From the NCBI RefSeq assembly GCF_030068505.1, contig NZ_JAQOSO010000020.1, forward strand, positions 1 to 53,821: DNA of 53,821 nt. The letters run 5' to 3'. This stretch comes from Roseofilum capinflatum BLCC-M114 (lineage in GTDB: Bacteria; Cyanobacteriota; Cyanobacteriia; Cyanobacteriales; Desertifilaceae). The translations under genes and the position numbers were made by a program. A model generated the notes under the pieces. It did not search any database and was not told the origin of the DNA. It worked only from the letters and a program-made list of their open reading frames with translations. This document shows positions 1-7,794 of the stretch, piece after piece; position 1 is the stretch's first letter, and each line of letters begins with the position of its first letter.

Positions 1-30
1 ACTTTTCTTTTAAAGATTGCCCCGGACTTT

Positions 31-97
31 GAAAACCCCCTGCTTAAAAAGGGGGGAATAAGAAAGTCCCCCTTTTTAAGGGGGATTTAGGGGGATC
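31..97. repeat. Palindromic C/G-tract intergenic repeat, copy 1
   Basis: A C-rich block, a short A/T centre and a G-rich block form an inverted repeat that ends in GGGGGATC. Two better-preserved 74-bp copies lie at 15328-15401 and 17526-17599. This copy and the one at 17526 also share the flank AAACGTACCGCA, so the repeated unit probably extends beyond the palindrome. It encodes nothing and behaves like a non-autonomous (MITE-like) element. Confidence 0.75.
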
Positions 98-146
98 AAA
101 ACGTACCGCATAACATCGAAAACTGCTGTAATTGTTCATTGTTCAT

Positions 147-183
147 TATTAATTTTTAATTTTTAATTTTTAATTTTTAATTG
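147..183. repeat. Short tandem A/T 7-mer repeat at the NACHT gene 3' end
   Basis: About five units of the 7-mer TTTTTAA run in tandem across the stop codon of the NACHT gene, which lies at 170-172. The reading frame ends inside the array, so changes in repeat number could shift the last few residues. No terminator hairpin is visible here. Confidence 0.6.
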
Positions 184-3100
184 ATTCCAGCCAAGATTGC
201 AGCGCCGAGACCAAGTTCTCCTGATCTGGGGGGAAGCCGCGCAGGGGAGCATCGAGGGGAGTATGGGTAATGCAGGCAATGGAGACGGTGGGAGCGAGGA
301 ACTGGCACAGATGCAGGAGGGACTCTTGGGGGTCGCCGTTGTGCAGAATTAGGGCAATGTGGGGGCGGGGTTGGGCGTTGATGAGTTCCGTTTCCAGGTC
401 GCAACAGTCGCTAATTTTCGGCAGGGTTTGCCCAGGGAAGAGCTGCTTAAAGATGCGGTTACTCAAGGCTTTGGCGAGTTTATCCTCATCGGTAATTTTG
501 GTTAAGTGTTGGATATCCACACAGACGGGAGTGGTGTGGGGGGTGGGGTGCAGTTGGTTGGGGAGGTCGAGGAGTTGGGCGTTGAGGGTGTCCGTGAGGG
601 CGGTTTTGCCTACCGGGGTTTGGTCTGCGACTTCCGGATGGGGGGCAGTGTCGAGATGATGCCAAGCGCGGTAGAAGTCGGGGTAGGGGAGGTCTTGGGC
701 AATGTTCCAGAGGAGTTCGTAGCATTTTTTGAAGAGGTCAAAGTTGTTTTCGTAGGTTTCATCGCTCAGGTGAGGTTGGAGAGCAAAAATTATTTCTTGC
801 CGTTGTTTATGGGTAGTGAGAATATCGCCTAGACTCTTAGCTGCATAGTGAACACTTATATGATCAGTAGAAGTTTCTATGATTTTCAGCAAAGCCTGAA
901 TAACATCGGTATTTCCTTGTCCCAATTTCCCTAGCCACTGAATTACTTCATGATAATAAATACTATCTTTATGAATTTCTAGGAGTTGAAGAATACTAGA
1001 TAGCACATATTCATTTCCTAGAGTTATTTTACATAAACTTTCCATTGCCACTCTAAAACTAGAGAACATATGTGGGTTGGCAAGATATTCAATAATTGCG
1101 CGGATTGCTTTACTATCATTTTTAGCTATTCTACCTAAACTATCAAAAACCGGTTGATCGCTAATATGGGGAATAGTTGTGGTCTTGAGTATTTTGATTA
1201 AACCTTCAATTACTGCGGGGTTTCCAGGATCTATTAATTGTAGCCTTTCACAGGCTTTCCGGCAAATTTCATCTTCTGTTGTTGTGTGTATTAGATTTTC
1301 CAATGAAATGATTGCCTGGGTATTTCTAGGATCAAGCTTGCCTAAGTTATAAGCCACCTGTAAACGAGAATCCTCATCTTGAACTGTTTCCATGATTTGC
1401 ATTAATTTAGAAATTGCATCAGAATTGCCAGGATCAATCAGACCTAAACTAAAAGCTGCACGCCTACAAGTATCAGGATTTTGGTTACTTTTAGTTAATT
1501 GACTTAAGACTTCTATTGCATCAGTATGTCCTTTTGCCATATTTCCCAAACTAGATATTGCATAGTGGCGAGTCTTCTCTTGTGAAGTGGTTTTGAGAAT
1601 ATCAACTATTCTAGCGATGGCTATTTTATTTTGTATAGCCACTTTGCCCAAACAAGCAATAACTGTTTGGCGAGTTGTTTCATTTTGCGTTTGCTGCACT
1701 AGATCTAGTAATTCAGTAATGAGTTTCTTATTTCCTTGTCCTATATCAGCCAAGCCTAACATTATAGTCCAACGTCTATAATCATATTGAGTTGTTTTTA
1801 GTATAGTCATACAATGATCTATAACTTGTATATTTTGATTCGCAATTTTCTCTATAATTCTAAAGATTGTGTTCAATCTATCTGAATTAACACATTTGTC
1901 TATGAGATGGATCAGGCAGGTAATTACTTCCTGGTTGTTACTTCCAATCTTTTCAAGAGTATCGATTTTTTGAAAAGGAAGATGTTCAAAATCTTTATCT
2001 TCAATTTTTTTGATAAAAAAAGAAACAGCATAAGAATCATATGGAGATATTTGCGCTAAGTTTTCAGCAACCTCTAACTGTATGTCATCTGGAAGATCAT
2101 TAGATTGAATTAGATCTATGAGTTTATGACTTATATACCTTTTATCTGTTGTCATTAATGTTTTTCTAGAACTTTCTCTGATTTCTTCATAAAAGGCTTG
2201 CCAATGCTTGATTTCAGGATTGAAAGCACCAAATGCAAAATGTATAACTTTTGATAAAATGTTGTCTTTCAAATAGCAAGTTTTAAATTCACTGATTCCA
2301 ACGGCAGCTAAAAAGTAAGCACGATACCAATACAACTGGTAACACCCATCCTCAAAATTCACCAACGCCTTAATAAACTCCTCCTTCTTCTCATCCTCCA
2401 CATCCTTACGCCCCAACCACAATAAAATGACCTCGCGCCAACGAGATTCAAAGATCCGATAGGGTTGGCTCGAAGGCTGTTCTGGCGAATGATCCGACGG
2501 GAGGAAAAAGTGCCCATCTGCCACAGCACAAGCGGCAAAATACTCCTGAAACGTCAAATGGAAAAAGGCATAAACCGGCTCATCGGTGCGAGTATCCCGA
2601 TAAACCACATTCAACCATCCCACATTTTTCGCTAACTCCACCCATTCCCCCAACACCTGATGCACCAACGATTCGAGCAACGGCACATTCTCGCTCATCC
2701 CCCGGAGCGCCAACTCTGCCAACTGTTGATTTAACTGTTGTTGCTGCACAAACGTCGTCGGAAACCGATCCTGTTTCCAAGCATAAATATTGCGGCAAAA
2801 CTTCTCATATAAATCTGCCTTCGTTTCCGGAATCTCCCCCGGATTCAATCGCCAACTCTGACACAACAAAGACAAGCGCAACGGATTCCTCACCAAATCC
2901 AAAATCCGGGCACTTTCTGCTTCCTGCAACCTCTGCGCCAACTGTTTCCCTAACTCCGGTTCCTCCTCCCGCTCAAACCAATCGGTGATAAACTTCTCCA
3001 CCTGCTCCCGTTCAAAACATAACGTGCGATAGGTTTCAAAACCCTGTAATGTCGTCAGATTACTTTCCCAGACATTCAACCGACAACTCAACACCACCCG

Positions 3101-4060
3101 CGCTTGCTTCACCCATCCCGTCAACGACTCGCGAATCTCCACCACCGGATTAGCCGCAGACATTTCATCTGCACCATCCAACAATACCCACACCTTCTCT
3201 GTCTTAAACCACTCAATAAACTCCTGCTTCTGTTCCCCTGTCGGCTGCAAAACTTGCAAATTTTCCTTTAACCATTTCTCCAGTAAAAACGCCTCCAGCG
3301 TCATCCCCTGCAATCGCGCCAAGGGTATCCAAATCGGATAACGTTCTGTCTTAATCAACTCCTGCCCAATCTGGTCTAACCAGGTCGTTTTTCCCGCACC
3401 CGGCTCCCCAATAATCGCCAAATTTTTCCCCGCATTACCGATAACTTTCGCTAAAAATTTCTCGTATTCGTAGCGCTCTTCGATCTCCTTTTCCGTCAGT
3501 TGATACTGCTGCATCCCCTCTTCTGCTTTGGGTGCTTCCTCTGCTAGAACTTCTTCTCCTGTCTTCTGTTGTTGCACATCTCGTCGCGGTTGCTGCTGGC
3601 GCTTCACCAATCCCAAGGGCACATAAACCTGCACCTCGTGACCCTTCTCCGTGGCACGCTTGCGCCGGGTTTTCTCCTCCCAGAAGGCGCGGGTACAGAG
3701 GTCTTTCCAGTTGATTCCCTCTTCAGGGGGTTCATTGTCTTTTTCCCATTCCGGAAACTTGACCGTCCATAACCAGTTATAGGCTTTCTCCCAAGGACTT
3801 TCACCTCCTTGAGCGCGTCCATGCTTGCTGATAATATTACAGCCATTTTCATTGAAAGCTTTACAAATTTTTTTTAACTCATATTGGATCTTGGCTTCAG
3901 GGCGTGTTAACTCGTTTACCCAAGAGAACCTCAATTCATTATGGCGCTTATCCGCATTCGCTGGATCGAAGCGAACTAAAAATGCCTCACGAGTATCCAG
4001 ATAAAACTTGTACTGGTCTCCGAGATATTCAAGAAACTGCTGTTGACGTTCCCTGTTCAT
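170..4060 (-). CDS. NACHT (STAND) NTPase with HEAT-like repeats
   Basis: This is a large signal-transduction NTPase of the NACHT class, 1296 residues from the chosen start. After an N-terminal region of about 200 residues that I do not recognise comes the NTPase. Its Walker A is GEPGAGKTT at residues 219-227 and its Walker B is VWVLLDGADEM near residue 290. The middle and C-terminal part, about residues 650-1150, is a run of 30-40-residue helical repeats of HEAT type with recurring L-G and DPGN motifs. The last 120 residues resemble the alpha/beta domain found at the C terminus of cyanobacterial NACHT proteins. Bacterial NACHT proteins include anti-phage sensors, but no effector is obvious here, so a defence role is inference. 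An upstream TTG at 4102 is in frame but lies in the tandem repeat and has no ribosome-binding site, so I prefer the ATG at 4060. Its own ribosome-binding site is weak too. Confidence 0.85.
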   Translation of the reverse strand: MNRERQQQFLEYLGDQYKFYLDTREAFLVRFDPANADKRHNELRFSWVNELTRPEAKIQYELKKICKAFNENGCNIISKHGRAQGGESPWEKAYNWLWTVKFPEWEKDNEPPEEGINWKDLCTRAFWEEKTRRKRATEKGHEVQVYVPLGLVKRQQQPRRDVQQQKTGEEVLAEEAPKAEEGMQQYQLTEKEIEERYEYEKFLAKVIGNAGKNLAIIGEPGAGKTTWLDQIGQELIKTERYPIWIPLARLQGMTLEAFLLEKWLKENLQVLQPTGEQKQEFIEWFKTEKVWVLLDGADEMSAANPVVEIRESLTGWVKQARVVLSCRLNVWESNLTTLQGFETYRTLCFEREQVEKFITDWFEREEEPELGKQLAQRLQEAESARILDLVRNPLRLSLLCQSWRLNPGEIPETKADLYEKFCRNIYAWKQDRFPTTFVQQQQLNQQLAELALRGMSENVPLLESLVHQVLGEWVELAKNVGWLNVVYRDTRTDEPVYAFFHLTFQEYFAACAVADGHFFLPSDHSPEQPSSQPYRIFESRWREVILLWLGRKDVEDEKKEEFIKALVNFEDGCYQLYWYRAYFLAAVGISEFKTCYLKDNILSKVIHFAFGAFNPEIKHWQAFYEEIRESSRKTLMTTDKRYISHKLIDLIQSNDLPDDIQLEVAENLAQISPYDSYAVSFFIKKIEDKDFEHLPFQKIDTLEKIGSNNQEVITCLIHLIDKCVNSDRLNTIFRIIEKIANQNIQVIDHCMTILKTTQYDYRRWTIMLGLADIGQGNKKLITELLDLVQQTQNETTRQTVIACLGKVAIQNKIAIARIVDILKTTSQEKTRHYAISSLGNMAKGHTDAIEVLSQLTKSNQNPDTCRRAAFSLGLIDPGNSDAISKLMQIMETVQDEDSRLQVAYNLGKLDPRNTQAIISLENLIHTTTEDEICRKACERLQLIDPGNPAVIEGLIKILKTTTIPHISDQPVFDSLGRIAKNDSKAIRAIIEYLANPHMFSSFRVAMESLCKITLGNEYVLSSILQLLEIHKDSIYYHEVIQWLGKLGQGNTDVIQALLKIIETSTDHISVHYAAKSLGDILTTHKQRQEIIFALQPHLSDETYENNFDLFKKCYELLWNIAQDLPYPDFYRAWHHLDTAPHPEVADQTPVGKTALTDTLNAQLLDLPNQLHPTPHTTPVCVDIQHLTKITDEDKLAKALSNRIFKQLFPGQTLPKISDCCDLETELINAQPRPHIALILHNGDPQESLLHLCQFLAPTVSIACITHTPLDAPLRGFPPDQENLVSALQSWLESIKN

Positions 4061-4088
4061 TTTCCCAACAGTTGAGTTTTCTCCATTA

Positions 4089-4490
4089 TATAGATTTTTC
4101 AATTCATTAACGAAGTTGTTGCCCTCTCCCTAAATCCCTCTCCCACGGGATTCTTGACTTTACCCCCTTCTCCTGCGGGAGAAGGGGGCTGGGGGATGAG
4201 GGGCAGCCATTACATAACTCATTTAGGTTTGCTATAGATTTTTCAATTCATTAACGAAGTTGTTGCCCTCTCCCTAAATCCCTCTCCCACGGGATTCTTG
4301 ACTTTACCCCCTTCTCCTGCGGGAGAAGGGGGCTGGGGGATGAGGGGCAGCCATTACATAACTCATTTAGGTTTGCTATAGATTTTTCAATTCATTAACG
4401 AAGTTGTTGCCCTCTCCCTAAATCCCTCTCCCACGGGATTCTTGACTTTACCCCCTTCTCCTGTGGGAGAAGGGGGCTGGGGGATGAGGG
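4089..4490. repeat. 144-bp tandem repeat, three copies, upstream of the NACHT gene
   Basis: Three head-to-tail copies start at 4089, 4233 and 4377 with an exact 144-bp period. The third stops after about 114 bp and has at least one substitution (CTGCGGG to CTGTGGG). Each copy contains the CTCTCCC...GGGAGAAGGGGG palindromic element and, in copies 1 and 2, the motif AACTCATTTAGGTTTGC. The same motif occurs inverted at 53585-53610, so the unit derives from a dispersed element. The array occupies the NACHT 5' flank where its promoter should lie. Confidence 0.9.
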
Positions 4491-4682
4491 CAAGATCTGG
4501 GCAACTCACCAGTCAATTAACAAGAACTACTGCGTTGGTTTTCACTCTGTTCAACCCAACCTAAAAATCTAAATAGAAAAATCCTATTTGAATCCTATTT
4601 CTGCCTAATTTTATTCCTATTTGGCTTCTCCTACCGTGATTTCAGCGCCAAAAAAACGTTGAAAAATCAGGAGAAGAACGCA

Positions 4683-4931
4683 ATGGAAAGCCAACCTAAA
4701 AATTTCTTTATTAATCCCGAACAACTGGCTAAAAATCGACAACGGGAAGCTCTGGAAAACCTGGGAACCAATTTTGTTGACCCCCATATTCAGCAATGGG
4801 TGAGTGTTCCGAGTCACACCCCGCCCATGATTCCGGCTCCTCCGGGTGTTGGCTTCGGGTGTGCTGCGGTTTGGTTGCTGGTGACGTTTGTCTGTTGCTG
4901 GATGATTCGGTGTAAAGAGTTCAGAATTTGA
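4683..4931 (+). CDS. Small single-pass membrane protein, unknown function
   Basis: The protein has 82 residues from the ATG at 4683, which is preceded by a good ribosome-binding site, AGGAGAAG, six bases upstream. An in-frame start 24 bases earlier lacks one. The first 50 residues are polar (MESQPKNFFINPEQLAKN...), followed by a Pro-rich stretch (PPMIPAPPG). Near the C terminus is one hydrophobic segment, FGCAAVWLLVTFVCCWMI, that would span a membrane, then a short basic tail. I do not recognise the family. The A-rich 5' side and good Shine-Dalgarno support a real gene. It stands alone between the tandem repeat and the group II intron. Confidence 0.6.
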   Translation: MESQPKNFFINPEQLAKNRQREALENLGTNFVDPHIQQWVSVPSHTPPMIPAPPGVGFGCAAVWLLVTFVCCWMIRCKEFRI

Positions 4932-5057
4932 TCTCAGTAATTTTTACCCCTAACCCCGGCGCTCCTGCCATATATCGGTCATCATTATAGTCATTTCAAA
5001 TAGCGATGAGACTCCGGTTGTAGGGGCGTTGTAGATAGATTGTGGTGTCTCACTGTT

Positions 5058-5873
5058 GTTAGGGGTCGAGAGAGATGTCACCATCTCCCCCTCCCATTCA
5101 AAACCGTGCTTGAGACTTTCACCTCACACGGCTCCTAGCAGGTGTGACCATTGTCATTGGCATCTTGGTATCCTTAAGATAATACTCTTAATTCCCCCTC
5201 GACTAAGTTTCTTGAGGTTCGTCCCTTTTGATCCCTGGTCGTAGTCTTAACCTTCACCGCCTTGATGGTTAACTTGTCGTTCGAGGTATAGCATTCCCCT
5301 TTCGTCTGGGCAGTTACAGACTCGACATTTCACCACTGTAGGCATGATGGTTAATTGGCTCGCTATGGGCGTGTTAGGATTAATTCCCACGAAAACTGCC
5401 AGCACCTGCTTCAGTTCGTCAGCATATCCGGCTCATTACAAGCAGGCATTGGCTTCTAACTGAATCCTGCCCCCATAGACCTTGCGCTTACATTTGTCAC
5501 TACCCATTAATGGGAGAATCTATGGGGTTACCTTGTTCCCAGAGATGGGGCGATCTAACTTTAGGTGCTACCTCTCCCCCAAGGTACTTTTGGGACTCCT
5601 TTGTAGGTCGGTCGATTATCCGCCTACCTTTCCCTTTATCCTTTTGGATGCAGTGTATCAGCCAATTTTACTGCTTAGTCGTTATGAGGGTTCAAGCCGG
5701 TAGTTCGCTTTCACTCACCATTGCTAGTTGACTTGAGGAGATTCTTAACGCCTTGGCTGGTGTCGGTCTCCCCTTTATATCCCGCTTCAATCCTTTGATC
5801 ATGAGTCTCAGAACTGGGGATATTGTCATCTCGTCTACTTCCTTAATTGGAAGTGGAGTCCAGACGCTCTCAC
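5058..5873 (-). mobile_element. ORF-less group II intron
   Basis: Read on the minus strand, 5134-5101 is a textbook 34-nt domain V. It begins GAGCCGTGTGAGGTGAAAG, contains the catalytic AGC, pairs GAGCCGUG with CACGGUUU, and has a GUGA-type loop and an AG bulge. Domain VI follows as a GGGGGAGAT / ATCTCTCTC hairpin ending in CCCCTAAC, which places the 3' end near 5058. The 5' end is put at GTGAGAGCG (5873), which fits the GUGYG-like start of such introns. The upstream 700 bases are highly structured and have no long ORF on this strand. No reverse transcriptase/maturase is present, so the intron would need help in trans or is a relic. No host gene is visible around it, so the insertion looks intergenic. 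The 5' boundary is less certain than domains V and VI. Confidence 0.75.
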
Positions 5874-6083
5874 CGATTGAGAACCATCTCTGAGTTATGG
5901 GACTATTAGTCCCACTGGATGTACGTTTTGGGTTTTACCCAAGACTTTCCATGCAAACAAATCGCACAATCAATTCAACTATACCAGTAAGGTGGGCAGG
6001 GTCTACTGGTAGGATTTGAATGATCTGTGGCCTTCTCCTACCCACCCTACGATAGTTGTCTCATCTATTCGAGAAAGGCTATA

Positions 6084-6539
6084 CTACTTTTCTAAGGGCA
6101 AATCAAAATGCAAAATTTCTTGTTTCCTTCCAAGTTTTGTATAGAGATTGACAGCCGGTTTATCTACATACTCGGCTTGCACGAAAACCAGCCAAGCTCC
6201 ACGAGATTGACCAATTAACTTCACTTTCTCTATGAGTGATGTAGCGATACCCTTTCTGCGATAGGGTTCAGCAACCGCTAATTCATAGAGATGTATTTCA
6301 CTCCGTTTTTGTTCGATTTTTTTTAATTCATAAGCCGTTAAACCTCCGATTACTTTGTTGCCAACACAGGCAACTACAGCAATGAATGTATCGCTGCTTA
6401 ATACATCCCGCATATACAGATTATCTGGCCTATTGCTCTGATAGAATTCTCTTTGGTTAAATTCTTCTGCAAAGCAATCGAGAAGACTATGCATCAGTTC
6501 CAGGTCATTGGGGCCGAGTTGCTTAAGTTGGTATTCCAT
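6084..6539 (-). CDS. GNAT N-acetyltransferase, AAC(3)-I-like
   Basis: This 151-residue GNAT-fold enzyme would transfer acetyl from acetyl-CoA to an amine. The sequence closely follows the AAC(3)-I aminoglycoside acetyltransferases: SSDTFIAVVA, then GGLTAYELKK, ERSEIHLYELAV-like (here QKRSEIHLYELAV), the acetyl-CoA loop YRRKGIATSLI (Q/R-x-x-G-x-G/A type), VQAEYVDKPAVNLYTKLG, and the end LHFDLP. The length matches that family. The Glu/Tyr-rich SEIHLYEL strand carries the residues expected near the active site. The substrate is unproven; chromosomal homologues in environmental bacteria need not confer resistance. The gene stands alone, with its ATG at 6539. It precedes the CRISPR locus and reads in the same direction as the WYL gene, with an 83-bp gap. 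Confidence 0.85.
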   Translation of the reverse strand: MEYQLKQLGPNDLELMHSLLDCFAEEFNQREFYQSNRPDNLYMRDVLSSDTFIAVVACVGNKVIGGLTAYELKKIEQKRSEIHLYELAVAEPYRRKGIATSLIEKVKLIGQSRGAWLVFVQAEYVDKPAVNLYTKLGRKQEILHFDLPLEK

Positions 6540-6622
6540 TATTATTAAGATCGGTCTCGATTGAGAACAGCCTCACTATAGCGCAAAGAGAAAGGATAAA
6601 GGGGTAGAACTAAGGGGATTTA

Positions 6623-7498
6623 TCACCTATCAGTTTCAGCAATAGCGATGTCATATTGCTGACATTGCGCTTTCAGTTCTTCAATATAGCGATCGCGCAG
6701 ATTCTGCGGTGCAATAATCTCACAGTTTTTCCCATAGGGGCGAATATCGCGCATGAACCAGAAGCTACTATAGATTTGCCGTATTACTTGTCGAGTAGGT
6801 GGATCGCCTTCGAGGTTGCCAACGGAGCGATCGCCGGGTTTGCTGCGGTATCCAAAGGCTAATCCTCCAGATAGGCGCAATTCTACGGTGATGTATTCTA
6901 AGTCGGATTGCCATTTTTGATTGACAGAAACAACGGCTGCTTCTTGGATGCGCTCTAGCAGTAGGCTCCAATTGTGGCAGAGTTCTTTGATATCGTGATT
7001 CCCTTCAGTTTCTTGGCAACGACAGAGCAGATATTCTCGTTTTTCAATGGGGATAATGCGAGCATAAAGAACTGTGTAATGAAACAGGCGATCGGCGGCA
7101 TCTCGGTAGGAGAGACGAAAGGGTTGTTGACGGTGGATGAAGGTTTCAATTTGTTGCCTCCATGGGGGAATCGGTGTATTGAGAAAGGTTTCGATTTCTT
7201 GTCTGAGGGGGATGGAGAGTTCGCCGCGATCGCCTAATATTTTGGCGATTTCTTTGGCTTCTGGCAGTTTTCCGTAATCAACCAGTAGATTTCTCACCCG
7301 GTTGAGCAGTTCGATCCGCTCCGGTAACCAGTCGTTGTTGGGAGCGATAGAGAGCTGTTTGCGGGCGATCGCCGTAATTAATTTGGAGATATTCGGCTTT
7401 TCTCCCCATGTCATGCCGAATTCTTCAGCCAGTTGCTCTAAATGGGCTTTGTCTCGTTCGGATACGGATAGGGTGATCGATTGTCCTTTACGACTCAT
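6623..7498 (-). CDS. WYL-domain regulator of the type I-D CRISPR locus
   Basis: The protein has 291 residues. The N terminus (residues 5-50: GQSITLSVSERDKAHLEQLA...ISKLITAIARKQL) looks like a ribbon-helix-helix DNA-binding unit. The C-terminal two thirds has the features of a WYL ligand-sensing domain, with a Y-R-D-A core (RLSYRDAADRLFHYTVLYAR) and the conserved FWFMRDIRPYGKNCEIIAP block near the end. Proteins of this architecture sit beside subtype I-D cas genes in many cyanobacteria, where a Synechocystis relative acts as a negative regulator of its CRISPR locus. It is transcribed divergently from the wHTH-cas3' genes across a 91-bp gap that contains a split inverted repeat, which suggests it binds there and controls both directions. 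That last point is inference. Confidence 0.85.
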   Translation of the reverse strand: MSRKGQSITLSVSERDKAHLEQLAEEFGMTWGEKPNISKLITAIARKQLSIAPNNDWLPERIELLNRVRNLLVDYGKLPEAKEIAKILGDRGELSIPLRQEIETFLNTPIPPWRQQIETFIHRQQPFRLSYRDAADRLFHYTVLYARIIPIEKREYLLCRCQETEGNHDIKELCHNWSLLLERIQEAAVVSVNQKWQSDLEYITVELRLSGGLAFGYRSKPGDRSVGNLEGDPPTRQVIRQIYSSFWFMRDIRPYGKNCEIIAPQNLRDRYIEELKAQCQQYDIAIAETDR

Positions 7499-7589
7499 AT
7501 TTGTCCGTACACTTTTTCTGTGTAATTCTTGATTTTCTCTATTTTCAGAACTATTATGAAAGATATCAAGCAGTTACGGACACAAAAAT
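7499..7589. promoter_or_regulatory. Divergent promoter region with split operator-like inverted repeat
   Basis: TGTCCGTA at 7502-7509 lies four bases upstream of the WYL start codon, and its exact reverse complement TACGGACA at 7575-7582 lies seven bases upstream of the opposite gene. Both half-sites sit where translation or early transcription of the two genes would be affected. The intervening 65 bp is A/T-rich and must contain both promoters. I see no clean -35/-10 pair. A protein bridging both sites, with the WYL regulator the obvious candidate, would explain the layout. Confidence 0.5.
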
Positions 7590-7784
7590 ATGGAAATCAA
7601 GGAAACGTTAGGCGATCGCCTCTTGCATCTAATGTCTGACGGCAACTGGCACTCCACCCAGGAACTGGTAGACAGAATCAGTCATCGCTTCTCAGCCACC
7701 ATGCATAGCTTGAAGAAACGGGGGTATCAGTTCGATAAGCGCTATGTGGAAAAGAATCAGTACGAATATCGGCTAATTAAGTAG
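7590..7784 (+). CDS. Small winged-helix-like protein preceding cas3'
   Basis: The protein has 64 residues. It starts at the ATG at 7590, 91 bp from the divergent WYL gene, and ends ten bases before cas3'. The pattern LGDRLLHLMSDGNWHSTQELVDRISHRFSATMHSLKKRGYQFDKRYVEKNQYEYRLI reads as helix, turn (DGNWHSTQEL), recognition helix (RFSATMHSLKKRGY) and a beta wing ending in the YRL motif, the hallmarks of a minimal winged helix-turn-helix. Such small proteins recur next to I-D cas3' genes. It may be a second transcription factor of the locus or may act with Cas3'. It is probably co-transcribed with cas3'. The function has not been demonstrated. Confidence 0.7.
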   Translation: MEIKETLGDRLLHLMSDGNWHSTQELVDRISHRFSATMHSLKKRGYQFDKRYVEKNQYEYRLIK

Positions 7785-7794
7785 GAAGACAATA

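Noticed and set aside
5482-5731. Two plus-strand frames of 73 codons
   Set aside because: They lie antisense within the structured part of the group II intron and have no protein-like features.
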